Source: Hyphochytrium catenoides (taxonomy: Eukaryota; Sar; Hyphochytriomycetes; Hyphochytriales; Hyphochytriaceae). From it: DNA of 64,000 nt. Location: positions 1 to 64,000 of the forward strand of contig FLMG01000350.1 of NCBI GenBank assembly GCA_900088475.1. Reading direction: 5' to 3'. The translations under genes and the position numbers were made by a program. Positions 11,790 through 25,269 of the stretch are shown here, one piece after another (positions within the stretch are counted from its first letter, which is position 1; each line of letters starts with the position of its first letter). The notes under the pieces were generated by a model, which saw only the letters and a list, made by a program, of their open reading frames with translations, searched no databases and was not told the origin of the DNA.

Positions 11790-14700
11790 ATGGCTAAGGA
11801 AGCGCGCCAGAGCGCATTGAAGGGTTGGGTAAGACCCTTATTGCCCCTAGTATGTCTGGCTTCAGATTAAACTTCTTGAACTGAGTACAGATTGGGTCCT
11901 TTGACCTCCAACTAAATGGCTTCGATTGCCTTGACGCTGCTGAGATGTGCAAGCTGATTGAGGCTCTGTAAGTTCTATAACCTTAGTCTTCATCAGCCAC
12001 CTGCATGCCTCACCGTAGCCTCTTCAATGTGCCCCCAGAGTTCCTGACGTCCTCACCGATGGTCCTACCTCCAGTATGATGCAAAGACCGCCCTCATGGG
12101 CGGACGTGGTCACGGTGCTAAGTAGCTATTCAGAGGTACGCGGATCCGCACAAATGACCCCAACACAGCATAATCTATTCTTTCTTCGTCTTTTTGAATC
12201 TATTAGGTTCCACGATCAGCATTTAAGCTTGCGAACGAGAAGCAAGAACAAACCCAAGAGGCTGTAGGACAAGCTTTGGAGGTCCTTCTCTATTGTGCTG
12301 TCCATGGTAGCACTAGACAGCAGCATATTGCAGCCATCATGCAGCTTCCTATGGACCACCAGGCTGAGATCATGAATATCATTGAGGAGGTCACCCAGAG
12401 TGTCGTAGAGACAAACAACGGTATTTGATTTCTCACTTTTCACTCATTCGGCCTTCATGTCTTCTGACGTCGGTGACGAACTGTTCAGCTTCGCAGCCTT
12501 CAGAGCATCCTTCAGACAACGACGACAACAAGGTTCCCTCGACATCTCCAGTAATGACGACCCCAGTCATGAATCGGAGACGAAGGGTGAGCCTATCCTC
12601 CCCTGCGATTGACAGTGCGATGGTGAACAGACTAAAACGGGAACATGCGGCTCTCAAGGACGAATACGTAGGCATCTATCATCCCATTGCATGATTATCC
12701 AGCCGTACTTCCACCTCACCTCCTTCTATCTTCTATAACAGTATCAAATTAAGGAGGACATCTGCTCCCGAGACCGGGAGATTATAAAGATGAGCGAAGC
12801 TCTGGAAGCGGCAACGAAACAGCAGAAGGAGTTTCAGATGCAAGCCGAGTTACAACTGCTGGAGCAGGAGGAGTGAGTTCATCAATTTCACCAAGTCACT
12901 TTGATCTTAACTAACTGATCTACCTATTAGAGCCCTTAAGCTGAAGTTCTCGACTCAGTTAGAAGTGAAGGACAAAGAGTTAATTGACCTACGGAGCCAG
13001 GTCAAATTTTACTTCTGTTCATTCTTCGATCGGCCAGCTACTAATGTTTTTGGGATGCTTCTGACGTCTCTGTTTAGACTCAGAAGATGGACAGATTGAT
13101 GGCCGAGGTATCCGCACTCAAGGACGAAGTTGACGTTCTTAGACCAGCGTTCGAGAAAGCTGCCAAAGTAAACCACGAAACTCGTAAAGAGTAGTCCATA
13201 CTACATGCTTACTGCCTCTTTACGTAGCTGGAAGCTGCACTGGCTAAGTATAAGGCAAAACTTGAGGCGAACTCGGACATGGCGGCATCCATGAAGGTAA
13301 GTTGTTCCTGAACTTGACCAAGCTCACGCCCTACGCTAACCCAGCAATTAAGCGTCTGGAAGAACAAAATGAGAAGCTGGTTCAGGCAAACTTAAAACTT
13401 GAGGAAGAGGTTCAGCGCCTTCCTCAGATGCAGAAGAAGCTGGCAGAGTACAAGACAATTGCAACCAATGCTGTGAGTCTCAAACATCTGACACCGCTCT
13501 GGTACTTGTCGGGTCGCGTGTGTTGGCCGTCTAGAACGCGCTTCATGACTCAGCTCCAAGCCTTATTATTTCCTTTGCCCTGCTCTTTCCGCTCGCTTTC
13601 TCTTTGAACTCTCGGGCTTTGTAGGCTACCTTGCTCTCCTCTTGCATCTGAGATGTTGACGTACTCGTCCTTGTACATAGCAATTTGACCTTAGCGAGGT
13701 GCGAACCTTGGCTACCAAGCAGGAGGAAGAGCTTGCTGACTGGAAGGAGCGTTGCAGCCAGCTCGAAAAAATGGAACTTCTACATCAGAAGGAGCGACAG
13801 GAGTTCCTCCAGAATGCGGTCAGTGGTCTTATCCCGGACAATGACTGGCACTTATGCAAAACCCGACCTTTATCGCCACCATTGCTCTTGGCTGTCCCAC
13901 TCAATAGCCTTACCAACTTCTAACACCCCACCAACATGAACCCGAGACTCCTGTTACCTATTCTGCCCGATCTCTTCTGAAACCTATGATCCCTCCGTCA
14001 TCAGGCTGCGATGAAGAGCAACTTCAGCGAAGCATGTGGAGATGGGCTACAGACTTGCATTTCTGGAGGAATTAGTGAGCTCAACCCAGAGCTTCAAGCC
14101 AAAGTACGTAGTTCTCTTCTGCGTTTGAGAGCTCTCGGCTTCTCACTGTTGTCCCCGGTCAAATTTTGTACACAGGTAATGCGTCTTGAAGAAGAAAATA
14201 GACGCTTGAAACTAGAGAGAAACGAGAATACCATCGAGACCATTGACCGTCTGCAGGAGGAGATTGACGATCTTTCCCGTTTGAAGGAAACTTTCGAGTC
14301 CCGTTATCTTGCAGCCAAGGCAGAGGGAGAGGAGCTTAAAGTAGGATGGCAAATAACTTCTCGCTTGCTAGTTCCGCGATCCTTGAATGCACTGCCTATC
14401 TCCAGGGCATTTACCCAGTTCGACTGTAGAATGTCACAATACATAGAGAAGCTCTTTTCGCCGCTGGGAGGCCCTTTTTGAGTCTCCTGATCATTCCCTT
14501 GATATTTTAATGGATATGAGGTTACTGCATGTTAACATTACGTCGTGTATAGGAACATCTGAAGGCCAGAAAAGCGGAGATTTTACATCTTGAAGAAGAG
14601 GTCCGCGCCCTTTGCCAGAAGGTGGACGAACTGGTTGGAGATAAAATTGCCCAGAAGGACGTCATTGATCAGCTGACCTCAGAGTACGTTCGCTAATTGC

Positions 14701-17284
14701 CGCGTAGAAACCGGCAACGAGTCAAGAGACATGAGCAGAAATTCCACGTACTCGCACTGACATAGTAACGTCCTAGGAGGGAAAAACTAGAGCGAGATCT
14801 GAATGATCTCCAACACGTAACGGACCAGACCATTATGGATTGCCGAAATCAGATCAAGCACCTTGAAGATGACCTGGACAGGGAGAGGCTGCTCCGTCAG
14901 CAGGAGGCAGAGCAATCCGAGACCGAAGCAAGAGAGCGTGACGAAGGTATTGAACCTATTGGGCTGCCACAGCACCTTCCCCGTTTACCTTTCCTTCTTG
15001 CGCGGTAGTACCATCAAAAATATAACTAGCGTATCATATTTTCCGTAGCTCACAGACAGGAGACTGCTGGTATCAAGGAACAGTCGGCCCAAGAGATGGA
15101 AACTTTGCGTGCCGAAGCCCAGGCTAAGCTTGAAGACCTCCAATTGACCCACCATAAGGAGCTGGAAGACCAAACCAAGGCTGCCCACGAAGCCGAGCTT
15201 CTGATGATTGCCGCTCATGGCGAGGAGATACAGCAGGCCAAGGCGCAGGTATCCTAGAAGACGCTTGCGATGCGCTGACAAAGCGATACTTAGCAGTCAG
15301 AGTGACTACTGGAAGATGAGTGCCAAGGACTGGGAGAATTAATTAGTATCCCTAGCGGAAGTAGAGTTACGAGCTAAGACTAGAGGTTAGGGAGGGAAGT
15401 GCGTCGTTGACTAACACTGAAACACCTCTCTGGGCCTTCAAATGTAGTACGAAACCCAGTGCCGAAAGTTTGAAGAAAAAGAGTTGGAGCTACAAACAGC
15501 AATTGCGAAGGGCAGACAAGAGTTGGAAGATGCTCGCCAAGAATTTGAGGTCTGTCATTCTTACCTTGTATAGTGTTTAACATGACGTGTAACTGCGTGT
15601 TGTGTAGCAAAGAGCGGCAACCATGTCAGTTGCCATTGAGGAGGGTCAACAGCGGGAAAGGGACCTCCAAGAGGTAAATAAGGAATGAACGGACAAGTGC
15701 CTAAAACTCAGTAACAGTTTTTGGCACACGTGTGACGTTGCCCAACAGGAGCTGGAGTGCCTGAAGACGAAAGTGAACACTGAGTATCTCAACCTTCAAA
15801 ACAAATGCATAGAATACTCACGTTCGATAGAAGAAGCTAATATAAGAGAAGCAGAACTGCTACGAAGCAGCGCCGACCAGGTAGCTAATTTCGCCCTCTT
15901 CAAGTCCGTGAGTCGTAATGCTTGCATCTTGACCTTACACATCCACTTTCTCTCCTTCTTTCCAACTAACCACTGCACAGCATGAGCAAATAGCCGCTCT
16001 AGAGAGCTCAGCACAAGATCTGGAGTCTCTGTGCTACGAGTTAGAGTCAAAGATTGCCATGCTGGAGAAAGAGAGAGACCATTTAGGGAAGGAGGTATGT
16101 GCCTACATTTCAAATGGAGTTGTGCGTGCGTAAAGAGAGATAGAGAGAGGTCGTTTTTCATGATTGGAAATTGACTTCAATTCTGTTAGCTCTCAATGGC
16201 AAGCGGAGTTGGCCGGGGTCCTGGACCCTCCGAGACGCAGATGAGCAATCAGCTTGCGCTTGTGAGAGGCGAGCTCGAAGCTCTAAACACACATTGCAAA
16301 GCTATGGAAAAGGTCGCTTCTCTTCTAGGCAACTCTCCCCTCTCTCTGTTCTTTCATCCTTCTCACCCTCCACGCTCCCTCCAGTCGCTGATATTTCACC
16401 ACTTGCTCTTGCTGGCATTCTAACGACCCCTCCCTCTCTCTCCCTTTCCTACTGGCAAACCAGCAACTGGAATCTTGCCGATGTCGCTTCCAGGCAGACT
16501 CTACATTGTCTGGTGATGGCGCAGTTAGCGGCTACGTGGACAGTCTACGGCAGATGGAAGCACTACAAAGAAGGGAGGAAGAAAAGAGAAGAGAATTGCT
16601 TATGATCAATGCAAAATGTAGGTCAAATCCTCTCACAAGAACACAACGATAGTCTCATGACCCTTCCTGGCTCGTCCTCCCACCAGTGACACAAGAGACC
16701 TCTAAGCTTGGGGCTCAGATTGCTGACTTGACGGCTCAGAATCAGAAGCTTCAGGAAAATTTGAACTCTTACTTGCTGAAGGAGGAGAGGAGGAAGAAAC
16801 TGGAAAGGGAGAGAAAGGAGTACTACGGGTCGAATGTCGGAAAGGAAAACTTATCATCGCCGGTAAACCAACGACGGAGCATTGGAATTTTTGCCTTTCT
16901 GACCCAGCTGTTTCTATCCATTAGGATGTCAAGCTAAACCCAGCCGATGATAATTTCAGCTATGGTCCCAAAGCGCTCGGTTACGACGACGAAGAGGTGC
17001 GATGATCCATCAGACTTTCGTGGAACTGTTACTGGCTGTTGTGCCCCAAGCTAGACCACTTTTCTAGGAGCCGCCTGCCACATTGTTTCTGTCACTTTTC
17101 TGTCACTAATTAACCTTAAACCTTGCTGCTGCTGCTGCTACTGCTGCAGGCAACGCCACAGCCTCAAGTCCAAGGGACAGTGCGTCCAGCCTCATTGTTT
17201 GGAGCTTCCCGAGTGCGGCGGCCGCTGTCCAGTGCTGCCCCTAGCTCAGTAGACGATCGGCCTGGGGAATGTAACCAACAATAA
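11790..17284 (+). CDS. HOOK: HOOK-family coiled-coil dynein adaptor
   Basis: HOOK proteins link cargo and vesicles to dynein on microtubules. The start ATG 11790 gives MAKEARQSALKGWIGSFDLQ, like the opening of the HOOK CH-type domain. Spliced exons continue with VPDVLTDG, then from about 12207 with QALEVLLYCAVHGSTRQQHI and EEVTQSVVETNN, which follows the end of the HOOK N-terminal domain. After a Ser/Pro linker the rest is long coiled coil over many short exons. A segment at about 13080-13460 (SALKDEVDVLRPAFEKAAKLE, then LKLEEEVQRL) matches the central coiled coil of animal HOOKs in order and character. The stop is TAA 17282-17284, right after the last exon that starts near 17151. The coiled coil extends over more exons than a typical 700-residue HOOK, so the protein is probably longer. 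Some middle exons (13600-16650) were not resolved base by base. Confidence 0.82.
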
Positions 17285-17683
17285 AAGATGTTCTGAAGTT
17301 CTGACGCATGAGCTGTACGGAATAATAACTCTATAATGAGATATATTCTATATAAACCATAAGACTATTACAGTTATCGCGTATCTGAACTGGTGGGTTT
17401 GGATATGGGAAACCTCCACAATTGTCTGTCATTCTGATGCTCCTCACCTGCTTCCTCCTCTCCCGCCCGCTCCGCCGACTCCAGTTCTAGAGCTTGCAGC
17501 GCCACCTTCTCAGTCGCAGCAGCAGCTACTGATGATCTCTCCTCCGGCACAGAAGCTGGAAAGTGGTCTTTCCAAGGTAGCACGAGTCCGTTGCCGGAGG
17601 ACAAGGAGCGGCAGAAGAACCTTTAATCAATAAGCCTGGGTTAGAGAGAGGGGAAGCCGCGGAGGAGCGATGAGTAGAAGAAG
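17285..17683. other. Intergenic between HOOK and GEMIN5
   Basis: Four hundred bases between two plus-strand genes. An open frame on the minus strand (17374-17604) has only a non-ATG start and no recognisable content. The segment should hold the HOOK 3' UTR (an AATAAAAG signal-like string is at 17280-17287) and the GEMIN5 promoter. Confidence 0.5.
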
Positions 17684-20600
17684 ATGAGCCATCCTCATCT
17701 AGAAAGTACCTCGGGCAATCCGCCCATTATAGGCGTTTTTCCATCCTCAGTCAACTGGTACTGCAGTGCGGTGACGGATTGCACCAGTGGTCCGGCAGTG
17801 CTCTACGCCTTTGGATCGAAGAACTCGGTGTTCATCTTCCAGGTGCGGTTTCCTTTAGTTTGCCCTTAGTCCCGGCTCCTTGTCGTCTTCGCTCTCTGTC
17901 TTCTCCTCTATAGCAGGTAGCTTCCAGGCGAAGCTTCTCATGTATGTTGCTTGGCCAGGTGACGGATGAAGATAGAAAAGTGCTATCTGTGCCCAAGTTC
18001 CTTAACAACATTCAGACTGGGTCAAGAGTCCTCTCACTTGCCTTTGAGAAAGCGGTATCAACTGCCAGGAGTTCTACGCCGACTCTCGTCTCAGGAGGGG
18101 ACGACGGCAGAGTTAGAGTTTGGAATGCGGTCACGGGACATTGCACGGCGCAGCACAAGCAGCATAGGAAGGATGTGACTGCTGTTACTTATTCCCTAGA
18201 GGTGGAAGGCAAGCTAGAAGGCGACGGGGCCCGATCTATTGTTGCTAGTGGGGATGGAGAGGGGAAAGTCGTTGTCTGGAACCCTTCGTCCACTGCAATC
18301 CTTTCCACCTACTCGCCCATAACATCGGGTGACTGTGTCCTGTGCCTTGGCTTTTGTCCTCAGGATCACGACGTCTTAGCGATAGGGTATCGTAGTGGGT
18401 GTCTCCTGCTTGTGCATTGGGACCGAAAGGAGATTCTACACCGCCTTCCGGGTCATTCTCAGGAGGTGCAGAGCCTCATGTGGCTTCCATGTCCGAGACG
18501 TAACCATGATGGTGGGATATCGCTTTCTTTGTCCTCTAGGCTACGTCCGTCGTTTCAATTGTCGGGGAGTTCCTCTCCTAGTCCTTTTCTGTTCCAAGCG
18601 CTATCTGTGTCCAGGTGACACAATTCCCTCTGCTTTTTTTCTCTGTGTGTTCTTCTTTCTCTCGCTACCCCTTTCTATCCCTTCGTTTTCTTACCAAACC
18701 TCTTTCTCCATTGCTATTGCCAACTCATTACCTATCTTTCAGATCTGGTGCGAGCAACTCAATTGTCTGTCTTATCGGAACAAATGTGTTCTGATTCAAC
18801 ATGTAGGTTCTAAGCAGGATTTGCCAGGCGCGTGGCCCGCTCTAGTTGCCTCGTCTTCTCGTGATCGATCTGTCAATGTTTGGAATGCCGCCACCGGGCT
18901 GTCTGTGATAGGCATGACTCTACCAAAGCCTAAGAGGACAGGAGAGACAGGAGAAGGTAAAGACCGGCACTGGTTTCCTCTAACTTGGCTCAAGACTAGG
19001 GAAGAATCCGAAGAGAACGTCCAAACGGGCGGAATAAAGCTTGGGCTTGCCCTCCTCGTGGGCAGCTACCAAGGGCAAATGCTTAAGTGGGAGTGGAGTA
19101 TCGATCTCCGCAACCTTACTTGCAGCAAACCAACCCAAAAGGCTCTCAATTCTAAGCACAACCGTCCCATATTCAACATTGTCCCTGTCCCTGCGTCACC
19201 CACGTCCGAGGTGACAACAGACATAGAAGATCGAAAATTTGACGGTCGGCGGACAAAGGAGAGGAGGTTGGAGCTAACAGATTCCGAGGCGGACCTTATC
19301 ATCACTTGCTCCATGGATAGAGACATTCACCTCTCCTATGCCTCCTCTGGGAAGGTAGTCTGGACTCTGCCTGGGTTAGGAGGTTTTGTATATTCTCTGT
19401 CTTTCGGCCCCTCTTTTGGCCACCGTCAGCTGGCTCTTGGGGTTGGAGATAAGACCATCCAGTTGTGGTCAACCTCTTATGACGGCGCCCTCTCCCGCTC
19501 GTCTTCCACCCTTCTCTGGAGAGGCTTCCAGGACAAGGTTACACACGTACTGTGGCATCCAACCAAAGAGAACTGCCTAGCTTTTGCTTGTGAGGATGGT
19601 CGAGTTGGACTGGTGGACACTCTGACGCAGAAGGTAGTAAGGATGAGATCCTATCACCGCTCACCCACCGTTGCCCTACGATGGCGGCCTGTCCCAATAC
19701 TATGTAGACGAGTGGTGGGAGGAGGTGTAAGCGACGCACTCCATACATCGCTTATGGCAATGGCAGAAGCTAGGGAGCAAGGTGTAGGGCTAGAGGAGGC
19801 CCTCAACGCTGAGAATCGTTCTCGAGTTTCTACCAACGGGGTCTCAGAAGTAGTAGTGGATGTCCATCTCCTCTATTCTTTGGATAGCCGGGGCAGCATT
19901 CTTCAGTCTTCTTCTTTATCGCCAGAAAAGCTTTCTAGTGACTTTCTAGAGCTTATTCAAGCAGATGACTTGCCTCTGAGGGCCTTCCCCACTGCTATAG
20001 ACTGGCATAGTGATGGGTATCTTGTGGCTATAGGCTTTTCAAATGGGGAACTCCGCATCTACTCTGACTTTGAAGAACAAGAAGGTCTTTCTAAAGAAGT
20101 CGTAAAAGGATATCCAAGCCAAAGAAGGAATCAATTGAGGCTGCTAGAAAAAGTGGCTGACTTCTCTCAGGAGGTGAAAAAAGTGCTTTGGTTCCCAGAT
20201 AAAAGCGCTAATGCCGGAGAGTGGACCAGTCTACTCGCTACTGCTTCCACAGATGGCACGGTATGAGCACCTCTCCCGCAACTTATTCGTTACAGTCCTT
20301 CTATAATCCTTTCAGGGCCTCAACAATTATGTCTGCTCGCAGTCTCTCACGCTATACGTCCCTGCTAGGGAAGAATCTATTCTATGCGGCATTGCGTTGA
20401 AGGGCCTCAAGAAGTCCAGGAGGAGGGAGAAGGGAAAGTCTTCCGTCCCCAGGACCTTTGTGTGGCAGTACTCAAGGGGCATTCAAAGCCCATCACGGAC
20501 CTCGCGTGGTCTCTTCCTCCCGGCAAGAGCGATAAAGGTAATAAAAATTCTGAGGTTTGGAGTGGCAGTTGGACGAGGGCTGAATGTGCTGGATATTGAT

Positions 20601-23600
20601 GAACCTTGCTGTATCCGGCAGGCAACTCTTTCTTCCGAACGGAGCCGCTGCTGGCGTCGGCCTCGCTGGACGGTAGCGTGCAGGTTTGGGCCATCAGTGG
20701 TTGGCCTGTAGCTAATTTCAGAGGTCACAGAGGGCGGGTGCTAGCCGTAGAATGGGATCGCGATGAACCAGCAGTATTGTACTCAGGCGGTGAGGACCAG
20801 ACAGTGCTGATGTGGGACTATACCGAACAGGTGCCCAGAATTCTTGCTCTCTCTTCACACGTCTGCTTGTTCCTTTCCTATACCGACATTGTTAGGTGTT
20901 AGCTCGACTCGCCGTGGTCCGGTAGTCCGCTCTATGGAACCGCCATTGCTGTGTCTCCTTCGTTTAGCCATGCCTTGCTCAGGCGTGGAAGCCTAAAATT
21001 TGCCTCTGTTCTCAGTTCTAGCACTGAAAGGGGTTGTTGCCACTTGCTTATGTTGAGTTCTTGCACGCGGCCGCCAACACTAGTTCTGCTCTGCTCGTGA
21101 TGGGCCACACCCCTCGTTCGTCCCTGGTCCTCATTGACTGCCAACAGGTCTTCACAACACCCCCAAAGCCTAGCAAGTCATCCGCAAAGAAAAAGAAGCC
21201 GCTGAACGAGCTAGTGGAGGTGAACAAACTAGGGTCAGATACCTTAAGAGTAGCCGAGGAGGTAGCTGCCACTCCGCAATCTTTACCCCTAGCACCACAA
21301 GATTCTCCAGATACCAAGTCAATGTGTATGGTGGATGCAGAACCGGATAAGACTGCGCAAGGAGTCGGGGATGTTGAGGGCGCGAAGGGGTCCGAAGGGC
21401 TCCCTGCATCTCTCTCTCTCTCGTCATCCGAGCAATCGCTTAAGGGCCAAGAAAAGGTTAAGGAGAAAAAGAAAAATAAGAGGAGACCCCGACTCTTTCC
21501 ATCTTATCTTGAATCACTCAGCTCTGAAAACACTGCAGCCCTCTGTGAAAGTATAGCTCAAATGGAGAAGTTGAAGATTGAGAATAGCAGCAGTAACGGA
21601 CGGATCGATACAAAACAGGAAGAAGGGATCGAAGCGCTCAGAAGCATTGACGCCGTATTATCGGATGAAGGTTCCGCTGCGTACTCGTTAGTGGATGAGA
21701 TTGAAAAACATTTGCAGGTAAGAAGTGTAATCTTCTTCTGCCTCAGACCCCTAGCTATCTCTTTGAATTGTAACTTCACTGTACTGTGAAGCTTGTCCCC
21801 TTCTAGGTCTATCTTGGCTTGGCGACGCTTCTCTGACTTGTAAGTCGCAAGCGTGAAGCTGTTCCCTTCCTGCCACTTATGACTAAAGCTGCGACCCTTT
21901 TTGCACTGTCACAGTTTTGGTGGCTGGCTTTTATCTGTCTTTCGCTGCTTTCGGTTCTTTGATGCAATGTATTCCATCTTCTCTTCGTAGCTATCGCCAA
22001 TTTGGTTTCTGCCACATAACGGGGGATTCTAATATTTCTTCGTCCCTTTCGCATTTTCAAGGCTGGAAACTGGCCAGCTGCTGCCTCTCTTTGGGCCTGG
22101 GCTGGAGACCTAGGCCAGGCACTTGATGTCTTGGCTCAGCACCGGGCTCTAACCTCGTCCTGGCTAGCGCTTGCTCCAGCTCTGGGCTTGAGCCGATGGC
22201 GGGAGCTCCAGAGAATCTATGCTGAACAGCTCAAGGATGGTGGTGAATATCAGGAGGCTGGTAAGACTACCGCTAACTGTAAACGAAAGTGAAGAACAAG
22301 GCAACCTGACTCCACTCCGCTTGACTCCCTCGTGGAAATGTTTTGTTTCCCGACCAAGAGCTCTGACTCTGAGTGGCTTCCAGTGATGCTTTCTTCCAAA
22401 ACCATAGCTGAGATATATCTGATTAGTGCTAGTTAGGCCGGCCTTGTAATGGCCCATGTGGTTGACGGCTTAGCCGGCGGAAATGTCTGACTTGTTCCCT
22501 CTTTCTGCCTGTTGCATCAATATTTATACTGTCGCCTTGCATCTTCATCAATAGCACTATGCTACCTTTCTTTAGGGGAAGCTGCAGATGCTGCACGGTC
22601 ATACCTTGAAGGGGGCTTTCATCGCGAAGCCCTTGCCCTGGCACGAATGAGGATACCTCCTGACCATCCGGTAGTGGAGGATATTCTAACTCAGTGGTCG
22701 GAAGCTCTTCAAGCCAGGTCAAAACGCTTCTCCTTCTTCTGCTATCGTAAACTTCCTTACTTCAAGATCCATGAATGCCAGATTCTCTCTCGTAAGCCTG
22801 GCCTTCTATGATACTTCATTCTCCCCTTCCTCAATCCTGCCTGTAAACGAGTTTGTCTATTGCCCCCACACCTTATCTCATCTTGGGCTACAATTGCTTC
22901 TTCCTCCAAGCTTCCCTACATTTCCGCCATCTTCTAATATCTCTTTCTCGGTCTCTTATCCTCTCAAAATCAGGGCTCGTTCGGATCAAGCAGCAGCGCT
23001 CTTTTTGATTCAAAGCAAGGTCGAACTTGCTGCAGCGGCCCTTGGAAGTCCCGGACAAGAACTGGGTGAGTTAGCTTCGGCATACCCTCGTTTCCGCCAC
23101 CGGTGGCCCATGTCCCATTGGGTGTCCCCTCGCATGGAACTTCCACTTATATTAACGGACCTGGAGAGAAAGACGTTCCGTTCCGTTCTGTCTATATGAC
23201 GCCGTTTAGCTCTCTGAAGGTAGAAATCTTGCATAGTCACTCTTTTCTCCTCTTGCTTGACAGGCTTGCGTACGGCCATGAATGTCGCTGAGATGCTGGG
23301 GTCGTCCTCTTGCCAAACGTGGGCCCTTCGATACGGATTTTCGAGCTTGGAAAAAGGCGACTGGGAGGGGGCATCCACAGCTTTTAAGAAACTCAAAGAC
23401 CCAGAGGCTTACATACTCTATGTAAACAGTGAGCGAGCCCTCAGTTCCCTATTGTCCAGTATACCGAAATCTACGGACTCCTTAGACCTTGAGGACAGAT
23501 CTGAATCGCTATTGCCGATAGAGGACTTTCTTGTCGCCTGGGACAACCTCCCTGCCGCTCAACGCCTTTGGAGGTTGTACCTTACAGGTTTGCACAACCT

Positions 23601-24401
23601 CGCTAGCAGAGGAGTTACCCATTCATCTTTTCGTCAGCATTCTACCTCCCCTGCAACCTTTTGGTCTACTCTACTCGAAGGGGACAATGCCACTGGCTTT
23701 TGGGAAGAGGAAAGCGTAAGGTCACTTATCTTCAGCGCCCTTGAGGAGGCTGAGAGGCAGGCACAAAGGAGAGCCAGCGATAAGGTGAGGGCATAGCGGT
23801 AATGTGGGGCTTGAGGAGCTAGGTTGGGGTTGGAAATAGGCGTATTGGGGTCTAGTGTGTGGAGGCCTAGCGGAAAACCTACAAAATCAACCTCCATTAT
23901 GAAGGCTTGAGCATGCCTAAACCAACTCATTTGATCGCAGGCACGGAGGACTGGGGTTCTGGCAGCCGCCTTTGTCAAAGTGCTGTTGTCGGCGGTCCTA
24001 GGATCCAGCATTACAGAGCTATTGGACAGCATTGAAGCACTAGTAACACTCGTCCGAGAACAGCAAGAGCACCTAGGGCCTGAGAAGGCAAGGAGAATGG
24101 CAAATGCTGAGGCAATTCCTCCATTCGTGCTAATGTGTTCTTCTCCAACTTCCCGTTCTATTAACTCGGTCGCCGTACTCTATTCTATGGTGACCTCACA
24201 CTCTCTTTCGTCCTTGCTGGGTTACAGGCTGGGACTCTGCTTGAACTTGTGCTACCTTATGTAAACTGGTCGGGCGGGAAGCGTGAAAATCTCCCAGTAG
24301 AAGCTCCAGGATTAAGCATAGACAATCTCGAACAGAGGATAACGACCATATGCGGGGTCGCATCAGATATCTTCTCCTCTTCAAATGAGACAGAGACATA
24401 G
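17684..24401 (+). CDS. GEMIN5: Gemin5-like WD40 protein
   Basis: In animals Gemin5 is the snRNA-binding member of the SMN complex and also binds translation factors. The start ATG 17684 gives PPIIGVFPSSVNWYCSAV, the same opening logic as Gemin5 (Pro-rich, then NWYC). Two WD40 propellers fill 17.7-20.9 kb. The most diagnostic stretches are STSMDRD-type CSMDRDIHLSYASSGKVVW, the following TLPGLGGFVYSLSFGPSFG, LWHPTKENCLAFACEDGRVG, and FRGHRGRVLAVEW. A Lys/Ser-rich linker follows (21.1-21.7 kb). The helical C-terminal half includes GNWPAAASLWAWAGDLGQAL (about 22063), YLEGGFHREALALARMRIPP (about 22600) and RSDQAAALFLIQSKVELAAA (about 22977), in the same order as animal Gemin5. It ends ITTICGVASDIFSSSNETET, stop TAG 24399-24401. 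Many short introns interrupt it. The rest of the SMN complex is not in this window. Confidence 0.85.
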
Positions 24402-25269
24402 GTCGAAGCCTGATTTCTACAAGGCTTTGGAGGCGGTCTTTCCACGTTCCGAGATCGTATCCTTTATTGGGGCGAGGAATCAATAGACGGCAGCAGGCTA
24501 CTGATTCTCTAACCAACTTTCTGCTCTGTCCATCTCCGCAAACCAACTCCTTCCTTCACTCCTACACGGCGTGTGTGGAGTCTTAGAAATGAAGGCTTTG
24601 CCTTACTGTCGGTCCATCGGCGGTCTCCGCCTACCAACTAAGTTTCTGTACAACGTCTGGCTTTCTACGTTAACTCAGCCGTGTTGAAGAAACTGAGGCC
24701 CACTGGCATCCGCAGCTTAGCTGCTACTAGTAGCCCACCTCCATGGTTTATAGAGCTCTAATAATGAGATGCAGATGCCTTTATAGAAATGGAGAGTCTG
24801 TGATCTAGGAAAGATGTGTAGGGATTGCAAGGATTGACAGGCTCGCTCTTGAGGCAATGCCAATTATCTATAATAGAGTCTCAGTAGTAGTTCCTGTATT
24901 GAACGCTATCTCCCTTGCCATACATATTATTACTGCTCTGCCTCCGCTCGCTCTCCTCCTCTCTCTCTACAAAAGAGCTGCAGTAGCTGCAGAACGATGG
25001 AGCTTCATCAAACGTGATAATGAAGCTTCAGAGTTTGACTAGAGACTGGCTGTTTGATCATCATCTTCTTCGGCTTGGAGTGCCGACTCACATTTGCGAA
25101 GCCTACGGATCAAGACCTAACTGACTGGAGGTACTCTTAGGGACTCTTCTTCTTGGCCTTACAGAGGTACAGCGCAGATGTGGCCATCTAGCCTACCCGA
25201 TGTTGTTGGAGTCATTCTGATCGATTGCTCTCGAAAATGCAGCTTGTGTGCGCCCATTACCCTTGAAAA
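24402..25269. other. Intergenic between GEMIN5 and LSM12
   Basis: Nearly 870 bases between two plus-strand genes. Apart from one small hydrophobic open frame listed separately (24857-25042), I see nothing here that I can support. It must contain the GEMIN5 3' end and the LSM12 promoter. Confidence 0.5.
24857..25042 (+). CDS. Possible small single-pass membrane protein
   Basis: An ATG-initiated open frame of 61 residues. It has a strongly hydrophobic middle (VVVPVLNAISLAIHIITALP followed by PLALLLSLYK) and a charged C-terminal end (RDNEASEFD), the shape of a small tail- or signal-anchored membrane protein. It resembles no family I recognise. It lies in an otherwise empty intergenic stretch. 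It could equally be a chance open frame in a T-rich region; transcription would decide. Confidence 0.2.
   Translation: MPIIYNRVSVVVPVLNAISLAIHIITALPPLALLLSLYKRAAVAAERWSFIKRDNEASEFD

Noticed and set aside
17127-17148. CTG/CTA triplet run as a repeat-expansion locus
   Set aside because: Only about seven imperfect units, lying in an intron of HOOK; too short to call.
17374-17604. Minus-strand frame of 76 residues between HOOK and GEMIN5
   Set aside because: It starts with TTG, has an Ala/Glu-biased composition from the local GC content and shows no domain.
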